This document shows, piece by piece, positions 12,614 through 21,740 of a stretch of DNA of 22,972 nt; within the stretch, counting starts at the first letter, position 1, and every line of letters begins with the position of its first letter. A program made the position numbers and the translations under genes. Location: positions 1 to 22,972 of IMG/VR virus record IMGVR_UViG_3300017818_000119; one strand, written 5' to 3'. Under the pieces are notes generated by a model, which did no database searches, was not told the origin of the DNA, and saw only the letters and a list, made by a program, of their open reading frames with translations. The DNA comes from a virus.

Positions 12614-12842
12614 TTTTCTTTTTGGCCTTTCCACCGTACATCATACCCATACCCTGCTGCTGACGAGGCTGCATAGGATTCATCATAGATGTCATACTTG
12701 TCTCTGGATTCATGGGTGTGCGAACCATCGAGCCATAGGCATAACCTTTGGTCTTGCCGCCACGAGCCATGTAGCCCATCTTGTTTCGAACAGGCTTGGG
12801 AAGCTTGGCAAGCCCTTTATTGTCCTTTGATATTGGTTTCAT
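12603..12842 (-). CDS. Small basic Gly/Met-rich phage protein
   Basis: 79 residues with AGGAG ahead of the ATG at 12842. An N-terminal basic block (GLAKLPKPVRNKMGYMARGGK) leads into a Met/Gln/Gly-rich, low-complexity tail (PMQPRQQQGMGMMYGG) ending in KAKKKNGY. There is no hydrophobic segment. It overlaps the end of the 1488-residue gene by 26 bases, so it is made from the same message. Likely intrinsically disordered and possibly a virion-associated DNA-binding peptide; function unknown. Confidence 0.6.
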   Translation of the reverse strand: MKPISKDNKGLAKLPKPVRNKMGYMARGGKTKGYAYGSMVRTPMNPETSMTSMMNPMQPRQQQGMGMMYGGKAKKKNGY

Positions 12843-15800
12843 TTACCTCTCCTTCTTGTGGCATGTAATAGTCGGGCAGTTCACGCTGTCCCATACGAGC
12901 CAGTTCGGTGAACACAAACTCCGCAAGGATTTCGTTTAGGTTGTCCACATCGGTTCGTGTAACCAGTTCGGGATACTGGAACATGTTGTTGATAATACGA
13001 GCCGCATCTTTGTTACCGGCTGCAAGCTGCAATACTTCGATACCAGAAGACGATGCCAAACGAACTGCAAACTCTGATGTGACATAGAGGGGGCTAACCA
13101 TACCACGGCTGATATTGTATAAGCGGCTCAAGCCCTCGTTCACAGAGTACCCGCGAACCATCCCTTCTACATTAACGCGGCTAGAAGCAGCCCTGTCTAA
13201 GAAGTCTGCAATGTCACGCAGGTAATTTACATGGTCTGGGCCAAGTATCATATTCAACATTTCACGATTCTCTTGAACATCCAAGAGCATGGTCTGTGGA
13301 GACATGAATTGGCGAACCTTTAGCTTATCCCCATCCAAGGCTGTCATCTTCAAGCCTTCTACAGGACGCAAGTCACCACGGTTCATAAAGCCGCGTGACA
13401 CAAGGCTGCGAACCGCTTTGTCAAACATAGCTTCTGCTTCGTCTGCAGACTTGCCAGTCTTTACGACTGCAGGTATGAAGGTATCCCGCAGGGTACTGAA
13501 CTTGCTTTCGCTACCGTTCAAGATGAACTGGTCGTAGAACTGGTCTGGTGTTATATCACCAGAGAACCTACGCAAGGCATCCAAGGCATCTTTATCCGCA
13601 GCCACATTGTTGTCCGCGTTTTTGCGAACCACGGAAGCCGTGTCGTTAAAGCTGGTTACAAACTCTTCATACTTGGTGCGAACACTAGACTGTTCGCGAA
13701 GTAGCTTGGTAATATCGCGGGCTTCGGAATACATGTCACCCAAGTTGACCAAGGGAACCTCAACGACCTCACCATTCTGGCGAACCTTAACCATCATGCG
13801 CTCTGTGATGTTCGCTTCGTCCGCAAGGTTTTTGAACTTGTAGCCGCCACCTTCCAAGAGGCTAGATGGACCTTCCACCCGTTCGAAAACTGCTGTGGCT
13901 CGTTCTGCCCAGTCAGAATAGACCTGTTCGGTGAGCAGGTTTTGGATTGCCTCGAACTTGGCTTTGCCCTCTTCGCTGTCCAAATCAAAGACGCTTTGAC
14001 CATCTACACGGTCTGCCCAGTCCGTAACCAAGTTGTCAACCATATCCTTGATGGCTTTTTGGTCATCAGGCTTACCTTGCAGGGCACCCGTAATCTTGGT
14101 GGAGATTGGGCGGAACACGGTCAAGGGCGTTACATTCTTGTAGCGATACCGTGTCAGGTCAGTAGCCTCGATAGTTACCTTTTCACCACCTTCACGAGAC
14201 GCATCTAGGTTGCGAAGCGTACCCCGCGAACGGAGACGGTCACCAATCTCATCCCGATAGGTTCGCCGCGCCTGTTCCAAAAGGGTGTAGGTTGCACCGT
14301 CTTGCTTGCGAATCAGATTATCCAAGTTGGTCTTGAACTTGTTTACCTCGCGTCCCAGTTCGGGCATTGTGTTCCGTACACGGTACGCATAGTCTCCGAA
14401 TGCGCGGCGCATCTCATCAACCTCGTAAGCATTGGCCTTTGCGAACGGCTTGAAGTCTGGCGACAACCGCTGCATTTCCAACGCAATCTCTAGGTCTGTC
14501 ATGCTTTGAACAAGCTCTTGCCCATATCCATTCGAAAGAAGGGCTTCACGAATCTCAGCCATCTGTTCAGATGGAATGGTTCTCTTAACCATATCATCGA
14601 ACACGCGATAGGTAATCTTACCCATGCGGCCTGCAAAGAACTGACCTTCTGGGCTAAAGAAACGGTGCATTTCTGTTTCACCAGCTTTTTCCATCAGGTC
14701 AATAACCGCATCGTGCATATCGATAGCAGGTGCCTGTTCCGCAGCTTTGCGAACCTTGTCGTAAGCCACTTTGCCCTTCAGGTGCATTCCTTCCAAGTGG
14801 GCGTCGAACACATCTTCTAGGGTTCGTGAAAGACCCGCTTCGTACCCAACACCTTTACCGCGATAGTTACGCAGGCTAGTAACCCGCTGGGTAATGCCGT
14901 TGTACAGGTCAGTCAAGTTTTCCCCGATTGATTTGCGTTCGTCAACTAAGATACCAAGACGCTTCTTCATTGCGACATCTGCTTCTACGAGATTGTTCAA
15001 GAAGCCTTCTGGTACATCGATTGTCGGGTCAGCAAGCACCTGTTTGCGGATGTCGTTCATAACATCCAAGGTGGCTTCTGCCCGCTTATCCAAATCCCGT
15101 TTGAACTGTTGCGTTGCGTTACGGGTATTGTCGAGCATTGCCTGCACGGTTTCACGGTCAGCAATGTCCGATGTGGCGTTCAGGAAATTCTGGAAGTTAT
15201 CTAAGGCAGCTTCTGTTGCCTTAACCTGTGCGTCTGCCTGATTCATCAGGTCAACCATATAGGTTGCATCATAGCCCTTCAGTTTGCGAACATCTAGTTT
15301 GTTCACAGAAAGAGCGTGTAGGGCAGCAAGGGGACCTAAGCTAGATGCCTGTGCAAAGGATTGCGTGAACAGTTCGCCAGCCTGCTGCTGTGCTTCCGGT
15401 GGGAAGTTGCTGATGATACGGTTCCGCAAATCGTTGTAGTCTTCGATTGCATTTAAGATTTTCTCACGGGCTTCGGGACTTGTCGTGTTGTTAATCATGC
15501 GAACGGCATAGGTTACGGCTTTGCGCTGTTCGGCAGTTAAGACCCTGCCAGTTGCCTGTTCGTACTCACGAATCGTATTGTCTGTGATATTGAAGCCTTT
15601 GTACTTACCAAAGGTCAGGAAATCAACGGTGTTTGCAAGAGATGCACCAACCCCACCACGAGGTGATGCTGTAAAGTTCGCAACCTTGCTGCCAACATAA
15701 CGAGCAGTCTGATGCCCGCCAAGAACCATACCCATCATACCGAAGGCTTCGGCTGTTGCCGGTTCCATACCGTCAAACATTTGAGGCAAATATTCACGAG

Positions 15801-17283
15801 CCGCAAGCTGACCCGCAGAAATGACCAAGGCATCTTCTACATTCTCGCGAACATAGGGAAATGCCCGTAAGGTATACAAAGACTGCATCTTGCGGTTCAC
15901 AAGCGTTTGCCGACGGCCTTCTAAGGTTTTGTACTCCGCACCAGTTTTTGAACCACCTTTGCGGATGATGTCATCCATCTGCAGGTCAACTTCCCGCAGT
16001 TCGTTGTTTAAGCGACCCATAGCTTGCATACTGCGCTGCTGGCTAACAGCAATGCTCATGGCCTTCAAGTTAATCTTGGCTTTGCCATCTGCCTGATTGA
16101 TAATCTGGGCAGCTTCGAACGGGTCATCTACATCCTTGAGAAGCTTGCCCATAGTTGTACCGGCGTAGCTTTGCTTTAGCTTTTCGAACTTTCGCATGGT
16201 TCGCGCACTGCGAAGGGTTCCCGGACCAACCATCCCAAGAACATTCTCGACGAACATAACACCAAACTGCTGGGATTTAGGCAGTTCGTTGAAAGCTAGG
16301 TCAATAAGATTACCTGCAGCTTCGTCTGTTATAAACTCCTTGCGCTGAAGAGTACCATCTTCTAACTCAATCATTGCAATATTATTGTACTGGTCTTCTG
16401 TCAGCGTACCATCGTCTAGCTGCTTTTTCAGCCTTTCGTGAACACCATCGTTGAAGGCCATTTTCATAGTAGGACGGGGAATTGCCTTATCGATGTAGTT
16501 ATAGGCCGTGTCTAAATCTTGCTGTATATCACTAGAACGAGCACCCCATTCGGCGGACCAATCGGTTCCCTTTTCTTTGGAATCCAGATATGCACCCAAG
16601 GCGTGTTTGCCCATGACATAGCCCATAGCTGGGCCAGTTGCCATGAACTGTCCGGCTTCAGCCAGCCGGGTCTCTAAGGAACTATAGAAATCACCGGTCT
16701 CGAACTGGTCTACAAAGATTTGGCGAACCGTTGGGTCAGGCACATATTGAGACAGCATGTTATCCAAATTGATGCGGTTCTGGGCATACCGTTCGGCAGC
16801 AGGAACAAGCATCGGGTCTTTGATTACCTCTGCCGCAACAACCTCGCCACGACGGGCAAACGGAATCTGGACCTCTTCTCCAGCTTTTATGGCTTGGCCG
16901 TGTTTTACCCATCTAGCCCGTAACTCGACCATAGCTTCTGGGTTCTTGTTCGCAAAGTCCAAGACCCGTTCGTTGATATTCAAGTCACCTAGTTTTGGAA
17001 CATTACCCGCAAGCACATCTTCCCACGCTACCCCAGCTTCCTGTGCTGCAATGTCCTGTGCAGCAGCAGGCTCCAAGGTAGTGGTTGTGGTTTGAACACC
17101 TAGTACAGGGTCTTCTGTGCTAACCTCAACCTTTGCTGGTTCGTCGAGCATGACCTTGCGTTCCACAGGAGCAATAGAAATACGCTGTGGTTTACCCGCA
17201 GTAGCAGGTGCATCTCCAGAGGTCTCGTAACCTACGATATCCCGTTCTTTAACTGGCTTCGATACTTCTTGTGGCTCTGCCAT
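12817..17283 (-). CDS. Very large virion protein, candidate DNA-ejection (internal core) protein
   Basis: 1488 residues, largely helical with coiled-coil stretches and few aromatics. The N-terminal 110 residues are Pro/Ala/Val/Thr-rich and probably disordered. Weakly hydrophobic Gly/Met patches occur near 340-355 (FVENVLGMVGPGT) and 505-525 (FGMMGMVLGG). I see no lysozyme or transglycosylase motif. By size and place after the 448- and 619-residue genes it matches T7 gp16 (1318 aa), which is ejected into the host with gp14 and gp15; this is analogy, not sequence similarity. The start shares TAATG with the upstream stop, with AGGAG ten bases before it. It is dense in GTTCG/CGAAC throughout. Confidence 0.7.
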   Translation of the reverse strand: MAEPQEVSKPVKERDIVGYETSGDAPATAGKPQRISIAPVERKVMLDEPAKVEVSTEDPVLGVQTTTTTLEPAAAQDIAAQEAGVAWEDVLAGNVPKLGDLNINERVLDFANKNPEAMVELRARWVKHGQAIKAGEEVQIPFARRGEVVAAEVIKDPMLVPAAERYAQNRINLDNMLSQYVPDPTVRQIFVDQFETGDFYSSLETRLAEAGQFMATGPAMGYVMGKHALGAYLDSKEKGTDWSAEWGARSSDIQQDLDTAYNYIDKAIPRPTMKMAFNDGVHERLKKQLDDGTLTEDQYNNIAMIELEDGTLQRKEFITDEAAGNLIDLAFNELPKSQQFGVMFVENVLGMVGPGTLRSARTMRKFEKLKQSYAGTTMGKLLKDVDDPFEAAQIINQADGKAKINLKAMSIAVSQQRSMQAMGRLNNELREVDLQMDDIIRKGGSKTGAEYKTLEGRRQTLVNRKMQSLYTLRAFPYVRENVEDALVISAGQLAAREYLPQMFDGMEPATAEAFGMMGMVLGGHQTARYVGSKVANFTASPRGGVGASLANTVDFLTFGKYKGFNITDNTIREYEQATGRVLTAEQRKAVTYAVRMINNTTSPEAREKILNAIEDYNDLRNRIISNFPPEAQQQAGELFTQSFAQASSLGPLAALHALSVNKLDVRKLKGYDATYMVDLMNQADAQVKATEAALDNFQNFLNATSDIADRETVQAMLDNTRNATQQFKRDLDKRAEATLDVMNDIRKQVLADPTIDVPEGFLNNLVEADVAMKKRLGILVDERKSIGENLTDLYNGITQRVTSLRNYRGKGVGYEAGLSRTLEDVFDAHLEGMHLKGKVAYDKVRKAAEQAPAIDMHDAVIDLMEKAGETEMHRFFSPEGQFFAGRMGKITYRVFDDMVKRTIPSEQMAEIREALLSNGYGQELVQSMTDLEIALEMQRLSPDFKPFAKANAYEVDEMRRAFGDYAYRVRNTMPELGREVNKFKTNLDNLIRKQDGATYTLLEQARRTYRDEIGDRLRSRGTLRNLDASREGGEKVTIEATDLTRYRYKNVTPLTVFRPISTKITGALQGKPDDQKAIKDMVDNLVTDWADRVDGQSVFDLDSEEGKAKFEAIQNLLTEQVYSDWAERATAVFERVEGPSSLLEGGGYKFKNLADEANITERMMVKVRQNGEVVEVPLVNLGDMYSEARDITKLLREQSSVRTKYEEFVTSFNDTASVVRKNADNNVAADKDALDALRRFSGDITPDQFYDQFILNGSESKFSTLRDTFIPAVVKTGKSADEAEAMFDKAVRSLVSRGFMNRGDLRPVEGLKMTALDGDKLKVRQFMSPQTMLLDVQENREMLNMILGPDHVNYLRDIADFLDRAASSRVNVEGMVRGYSVNEGLSRLYNISRGMVSPLYVTSEFAVRLASSSGIEVLQLAAGNKDAARIINNMFQYPELVTRTDVDNLNEILAEFVFTELARMGQRELPDYYMPQEGEVNETNIKGQ

Positions 17284-19142
17284 TACGACTTTGCTCCTGA
17301 CATCATTTGCATAACTTCGGCTGCAGGAACTGGTTGTGTTCCAGCCTCGTCCCTATAGAAGGAAGTGCCGTCTGAATAAAAACCTGTGTCTTTATCTAGG
17401 GTCAAGGTTCCTGCAGGTCTAGGGGCCGCTACATCAGCAGCAGCAGGGGCTGCAGCAGCAGTTGCCTTATAGTTCGCAGCTTGGGCTTGGCGAATAATCT
17501 GGTCAGCACGAAGGATACGTGCCTCGCGGCGTCCGAACTCAGGAGCAATAGCTACCTCGTGCAGGATTTCCAACCGGCGACGCTGACGCTTAAAGTCGTC
17601 GATAACTACCCGCAAGCTTGCCTGTGCCTGTGCCTTGGATGTAAACCAGCCAACTTGACCCAAGCGTTGTAGCTGAATCTCAAAGTCTTGGTTCGACAAG
17701 CGGCCTGAAGGGTCAACAGCACGAGCCATTTCTGCAGCCAATGACAGCTTGAGAGCGTCCATTTCAGAAAGCTTTGTAGCTGCGTCTTTAGATAGAAATC
17801 CAGTATCTATTGCCCGTTGTGTGAGGCTTTCTACAGTAGTCCCCTCTTCTAAACCACCTTGGTCTCTAAAAAATTGGTCAATCTGACCCCCTTCTCCAAA
17901 GATACCAAAGCCTATGCTTTGTACTTTAGCCTTCAAACCACTAGATGTTTCTTTATCCGAAACCAAGGTGTACAAAGCATCTAGTTTATTTATTGTTCCT
18001 TGAGAAGCGTTATACTGTTCAATAACCTGTTCTTTATTTAGCTTGTTGCGAGTAAAGTAATCTTCGGGGGGAGCCATCTTGGTTTCCCGCTTCAGGTAAC
18101 CGCCAGTCATTGTTGCTTGGTCTTCTTTTATCTTTACCAATGGAGCATAGGCTTGGATGGCAGCACGGTAATCTCCGCCGAACTCATCGTTCACATAGTT
18201 CGCGAACTGCGTTTGCAACTGCTGGCTACCTGTTAAGGTTCCGGCAGCAAGCTGACCGAAGCCCATACGTTCCATTTCAACTGCAGACAACATAGTTGCA
18301 TAGGCATCTTCTGCCGTATCAGCATAAGACACATCTTGAAAGTTCTTGATAAACGCCTGAACATCTGTGCCGTAGCCAAGGTTCGCAGAGACACGCTGGA
18401 TAGCTTCTAGGTCTGCATCCCGAAACTCCAAAGTGGAATCCTTAGTCTTACCATCGACAGTACGAAAAGAAACCACAAAAGCGTTCGAGGGGTTGGATAT
18501 CTTGCCTGCACTTGTTTCGTTCTGGATGAGCTTTTGGTCAGCAGTGTTCTGTACCTGCCGGTCACTACCCGGCATAATTTTAGAAGTGTTCAAGAACCCA
18601 AACAGGGGTTTGTAGGCTTGGTCTGCTGGGATGTAGTCGTGAACCACATCTGTGCGACCTTCTTTGTATCGCTGTCCTGTAATATAGTAATCAGAATACT
18701 TCTGAACATCGTTTACAAACTTGTCGCGATAGTTCGGATTTTCATTGAAGAACTTCTCTGCTTTTGCAGCATTCTTGGGGTCTGACAAAATAGTGTTCCA
18801 AGTGTTTAGCCATGTGCCGCCAGCCCGAAGTGGATTGTCGGGGCGCAGGTCTTCATCCCACTTTTTATTGGGTTTATCGAACATCAAGGAACCATATCCG
18901 ATACTGTTCTCAATGTTCGACATCTTGTTGGATACACCCGTAAGATACGGTTCGAACCTTTTAGGAAGACCAGTAGGCTTGTTAATATCACCCTTCAGGA
19001 ATGATTGAACAAGCTCCATACCCATCTTGTCTTCAAATTCTCTATCCGCTGCTGCTTGTTTTGCTGCTGCATCAGCTTTCTCTTTAGCAATCTGATTCAT
19101 CTCACCAAGAAAGCCACGGAAAAAGGAAGCTACCATAGGCAT
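17283..19142 (-). CDS. 619-aa virion protein, candidate internal core protein
   Basis: Begins MPMVASFFRGFLGEMNQIAK, followed by an Ala/Lys/Glu heptad helix. The body is mixed helical, and the C-terminal 60 residues are an Ala/Pro-rich linker (KATAAAAPAAADVAAPRP) before a short ordered end. GGGAG lies nine bases before the ATG at 19142, which overlaps the stop of the gene upstream. Length and position between the 448- and 1488-residue proteins parallel T7 gp15 (747 aa), a tube-forming ejection protein. I see no motif that proves it. The centre (17696-18178) lacks the enriched pentamer and is more AT-rich. Confidence 0.65.
   Translation of the reverse strand: MPMVASFFRGFLGEMNQIAKEKADAAAKQAAADREFEDKMGMELVQSFLKGDINKPTGLPKRFEPYLTGVSNKMSNIENSIGYGSLMFDKPNKKWDEDLRPDNPLRAGGTWLNTWNTILSDPKNAAKAEKFFNENPNYRDKFVNDVQKYSDYYITGQRYKEGRTDVVHDYIPADQAYKPLFGFLNTSKIMPGSDRQVQNTADQKLIQNETSAGKISNPSNAFVVSFRTVDGKTKDSTLEFRDADLEAIQRVSANLGYGTDVQAFIKNFQDVSYADTAEDAYATMLSAVEMERMGFGQLAAGTLTGSQQLQTQFANYVNDEFGGDYRAAIQAYAPLVKIKEDQATMTGGYLKRETKMAPPEDYFTRNKLNKEQVIEQYNASQGTINKLDALYTLVSDKETSSGLKAKVQSIGFGIFGEGGQIDQFFRDQGGLEEGTTVESLTQRAIDTGFLSKDAATKLSEMDALKLSLAAEMARAVDPSGRLSNQDFEIQLQRLGQVGWFTSKAQAQASLRVVIDDFKRQRRRLEILHEVAIAPEFGRREARILRADQIIRQAQAANYKATAAAAPAAADVAAPRPAGTLTLDKDTGFYSDGTSFYRDEAGTQPVPAAEVMQMMSGAKS
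18198..18207. repeat. GTTCGCGAAC palindrome, copy 6
   Basis: In the 619-residue virion gene; extended by one pair to the 12-bp palindrome AGTTCGCGAACT (18197-18208). Confidence 0.75.
18949..18958. repeat. GGTTCGAACC palindrome
   Basis: A 10-bp extension of the GTTCGAAC palindrome in the 619-residue virion gene. It resembles a tRNA T-arm, but no tRNA surrounds it. Confidence 0.7.
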
Positions 19143-19687
19143 TATTCAGTCTCCCTTTCAGCTAGGAACCCGCGCTCTTCGGGTTCGCGGGGTGTGCGGC
19201 CTGCCCGAATTGCAGCGTTGACATTTTCTTGAACATATGCAAACATCTGTGGGTTGTTGTCCTTCATCATCTGTAGGAATGTATCATCGTCCATCTCACC
19301 TTCAGACATTGGGTCGTCGTTTTCGAACAGGCGATAGGGGATACCTTCATCTTCCGCCATGTTCGCAATTAGGATACCTAAAGATGGCTTGATAAGAAGC
19401 CCAGTGTCCAAACTAAACGAACCTTCTTGAAAACCCTGCACAACAATACCCTCAACAATAACTTCAACAGATACACCAACCAATAACAGTTTGAACATTT
19501 CTTGCTTGTTGCGAGGCTTGCTAATCCGTTTGATAGCTTCGTCGAGGGCTTCTTCTGGGTCTACATAGCGGGGTGGCCGACCCCAAGACCACTTGGTATT
19601 GTCCTGTGTTAGAGAATGTCCGGGCGGTGCTGCTGCGAACGGGTCGATACCTTCTATTGTTCCTGCAAGGGGATTACGTTCAGCCAT
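19142..19687 (-). CDS. Hypothetical virion-cluster protein, 181 aa
   Basis: Starts MAERNPLAGTIEGIDPFAA. An AGGTG lies about six bases before the ATG at 19687; a GTG at 19690 is also possible. A Pro-rich N-terminus leads to a helix (DPEEALDEAIKRISK), a hydrophobic stretch (MFKLLLVGVSVEVIVEG, about 65-81) that could insert in a membrane, and an acidic C-terminal half (MSEGEMDDDTFLQMM). It overlaps its upstream neighbour and shares one base with the next start. The hydrophobic segment would suit an ejection or membrane-contact component, but this is inference from location among core-protein genes. Confidence 0.6.
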   Translation of the reverse strand: MAERNPLAGTIEGIDPFAAAPPGHSLTQDNTKWSWGRPPRYVDPEEALDEAIKRISKPRNKQEMFKLLLVGVSVEVIVEGIVVQGFQEGSFSLDTGLLIKPSLGILIANMAEDEGIPYRLFENDDPMSEGEMDDDTFLQMMKDNNPQMFAYVQENVNAAIRAGRTPREPEERGFLAERETE

Positions 19688-20159
19688 CACTCACCTCTAT
19701 CGATTTAGACTCTTTGCGAACACTAGCGGCAGATGTTTCTGTTACCTCTGGAATCTTAGCTGCTTGAACAGCAAGAGTCCGGCGTCCCCCGCCCAAGGTA
19801 CGCTCTGTTCTGTATTGGTCAAAAAACTTGTTTGTTTGATTGTTCGAACTGTACTCTCTCATAAACCGACGCAGGGCAACCTGCATGTCAGGACGGTTCA
19901 AACCCACCATATTTTGTGCCTGTCCTACAGCAATACCTCGCGCAGGGCCTGAGCCACTGACCCGCTGATACTTTGGTAGGTCAGGTGCGTAATCGTCCTT
20001 ATCTTTTTGTGAGGACAGATAGGCTGATGCGGCTGTGCTCAAGAAGCCTCCGCTACGACCAACCACGTCTCCACTTTCGTATTCCTTTTCACCGAAGATA
20101 AATTCTACAGCCGGTTCGATGAAGCTGGATAGAGAGTTGAAAAAAGAAGCGAATGACAT
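19680..20159 (-). CDS. Hypothetical virion-cluster protein, 159 aa
   Basis: Begins MSFASFFNSLSSFIEPAVEF, an amphipathic N-terminal helix, followed by a Gly/Ser/Ala segment (GRSGGFLSTAASAYLSSQ) and a basic middle containing RRFMREYSS and GGGRRTLAVQ. AAGGA lies about a dozen bases before the ATG at 20159. I recognise no family. Its N-terminus resembles those of proteins that associate with membranes or with a portal-tail core, but that is a composition-based guess. It overlaps the following gene by eight bases. Confidence 0.6.
   Translation of the reverse strand: MSFASFFNSLSSFIEPAVEFIFGEKEYESGDVVGRSGGFLSTAASAYLSSQKDKDDYAPDLPKYQRVSGSGPARGIAVGQAQNMVGLNRPDMQVALRRFMREYSSNNQTNKFFDQYRTERTLGGGRRTLAVQAAKIPEVTETSAASVRKESKSIEVSDG
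19842..19849. repeat. GTTCGAAC palindrome in the 159-aa gene
   Basis: Fourth 8-bp palindrome built from overlapping opposite copies of the enriched pentamer. Confidence 0.7.
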
Positions 20160-20162
20160 TTG

Positions 20163-21509
20163 TTAAAGTATCCTTGCTAACCACGAACCAAGCTGTGAAG
20201 CCATAGCGTCTTTTTGCTGCTGATTATAGTAGGCTTGTGTCGCAGCATTTTGCATAGCTTGCAAACCAGTATCGTGCTGACGTTGAAGAGCGTTTTCACT
20301 TTTCTGGAAGTTCCACGCAGCATTGTCACGATACTGTTGCCACAGATTGTTCAAGGCATTTTGACTTGCATTGTAAAGGTTCTGTGTATTGATGCGGTTC
20401 GTTTCGTTTTGTATGGTTGTTGCGGCAGTGTTTACTTCGCGACGCCACACCGCATTTGACTGGTCAACCGCGAACTGCATGTTCGCATTGAACTTGTCAC
20501 GGGAATCTTGCATCTGACTATTGAACTGAGACATTGCGTTCGCTTCAGATACATTGAACTGGCGCATGGCTGCAACGCGGTTCGCGTTTGCTGTCTCGAC
20601 CTGCGAACCAAGTTCGGCAAAGAACTCTTCAACCTGTAGCTCGTTTTTGGCATTGAATTGCTGACGGGCATTATCTTCTGCCGCATCCTTGAACAAGCCT
20701 TGAACTAGGCTACTATATGTAAGTGTATCACTTTTTTGCTTGTTGTCAAGGTTTTTCAGGTCTACAGATAGTAGGGCTTGAGCTTCTGTAACAGCACCTT
20801 GTAGGCGGGCATTGAGGTTCGCTTTGTCCATTGCAGCGTAGGTTGCAGCATTGGCAAGGGCAGTTTGCTGCTGGTTGTTCAGGTTTTGTAGCTGGATTGT
20901 AGCGTACTTGTTCGCATCTTGCTGGGCAATCTGAACCCCAGATTCCATGAGGGCTTGGGTTATTGCAGCCCCCGCCATCGAACTGGCACCCAAGCCACGA
21001 GCTTGCATGATGCCTGACACTTTGCGAACCGCTGGGGAAGCCCATGGGGGGAGGGGTCCGCCCGATTGAATAGAGGACATTAGCTGCCCAAGTTGATACT
21101 GCGTGGTAGCCTGTGGGTCGAGGGTCTGAGTAGCTGCTGTGGCAATAGCCCCTGCAGATGGACCAGCCTGTACACCTGTCATGTCAACATAGGGCTGGGT
21201 TGGAGTTAGCTGGGCAGCTTGCGCCCCGCCTAGCTGTTGAAGACCGGGTGTTACGTCTGTTACCTGTGCAATCTGACCAACACTAGGAGCAGGGGTTGTG
21301 GGGGCCGTCGGGGTAATTCCTGTGGTGGGAGCAGCGGCAGTTGTAGCGGCAGGAGTTGGGGCTGCTAACTGTCCGGCTGTAGCTGCCATGAGTTCCCCGG
21401 TTTGAACCGTAGGCACTACAGGGGAAACTTGCTGGATGTTGGCAGTTACCCCTCCTGCAAGGTCTCCAACCTCTTGTTGCAACTGTGCGTCTGTTGTAAT
21501 CGTCGCCAT
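20163..21509 (-). CDS. Internal virion protein candidate with Pro/Ala/Thr-rich N-terminus
   Basis: 448 residues. The first 120 or so are low-complexity Pro/Ala/Thr/Gln (PTPAATTAAAPTTG, PTAPTTPAPS), probably disordered. From about 150 the chain becomes a long Gln/Asn/Ala helix (QLQNLNNQQQTALANAAT, MRQFNVSEANAMSQFN) likely to form coiled coils. Small helical Gln/Ala-rich proteins of this kind include T7 gp14, the outer component of the ejection core, and this gene precedes two larger candidates as gp14 precedes gp15 and gp16. The N-terminal extension is much longer than in T7. No GTTCG/CGAAC occurs over the extension (21030-21721). Confidence 0.65.
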   Translation of the reverse strand: MATITTDAQLQQEVGDLAGGVTANIQQVSPVVPTVQTGELMAATAGQLAAPTPAATTAAAPTTGITPTAPTTPAPSVGQIAQVTDVTPGLQQLGGAQAAQLTPTQPYVDMTGVQAGPSAGAIATAATQTLDPQATTQYQLGQLMSSIQSGGPLPPWASPAVRKVSGIMQARGLGASSMAGAAITQALMESGVQIAQQDANKYATIQLQNLNNQQQTALANAATYAAMDKANLNARLQGAVTEAQALLSVDLKNLDNKQKSDTLTYSSLVQGLFKDAAEDNARQQFNAKNELQVEEFFAELGSQVETANANRVAAMRQFNVSEANAMSQFNSQMQDSRDKFNANMQFAVDQSNAVWRREVNTAATTIQNETNRINTQNLYNASQNALNNLWQQYRDNAAWNFQKSENALQRQHDTGLQAMQNAATQAYYNQQQKDAMASQLGSWLARIL

Positions 21510-21512
21510 AGG

Positions 21513-21737
21513 TTATTCCCTACTCAATACTTTGTCTAGTTTATCTTCGACACGATGTAATGCGTCCATGACTTTTCTCATATCATCTCGTAACTCAAAC
21601 TTGGTTGCGTAGTCTTCACGTGTCTTGTTTAACAAAATCTCAAGACGCTTGACTTCTTTAGCCATAGTAGTAACCCAAAAGCCACCACCTGCTACGACCA
21701 AGCCTAATAGTATATCAACGAGTTCGGTCATTTCCAT
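21513..21737 (-). CDS. Small membrane-anchored coiled-coil protein, holin or spanin-like candidate
   Basis: 74 residues. A single predicted transmembrane helix (VDILLGLVVAGGGFWVTTMA, about 6-25) follows a short acidic N-terminus. After it comes a charged helix with heptads (EVKRLEILLNK, MRKVMDALHRVEDKLDKVL). One N-terminal membrane segment plus a coiled coil is typical of small phage lysis or membrane proteins and of some tail-associated membrane proteins. It ends three bases before the 448-residue gene. No lysozyme gene lies in the window to confirm a lysis cassette, so the call is provisional. Confidence 0.55.
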   Translation of the reverse strand: MEMTELVDILLGLVVAGGGFWVTTMAKEVKRLEILLNKTREDYATKFELRDDMRKVMDALHRVEDKLDKVLSRE

Positions 21738-21740
21738 TGC

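Noticed and set aside
17430-17465. CAG/CTG-rich stretch as a microsatellite
   Set aside because: It encodes the Ala-rich linker near the C-terminus of the 619-residue protein, and the repeat is short and impure.
18949-18958. GGTTCGAACC as a tRNA T-arm
   Set aside because: No acceptor, D or anticodon arm flanks it, and it lies within a coding gene; it is one of the palindromes built from the enriched pentamer.
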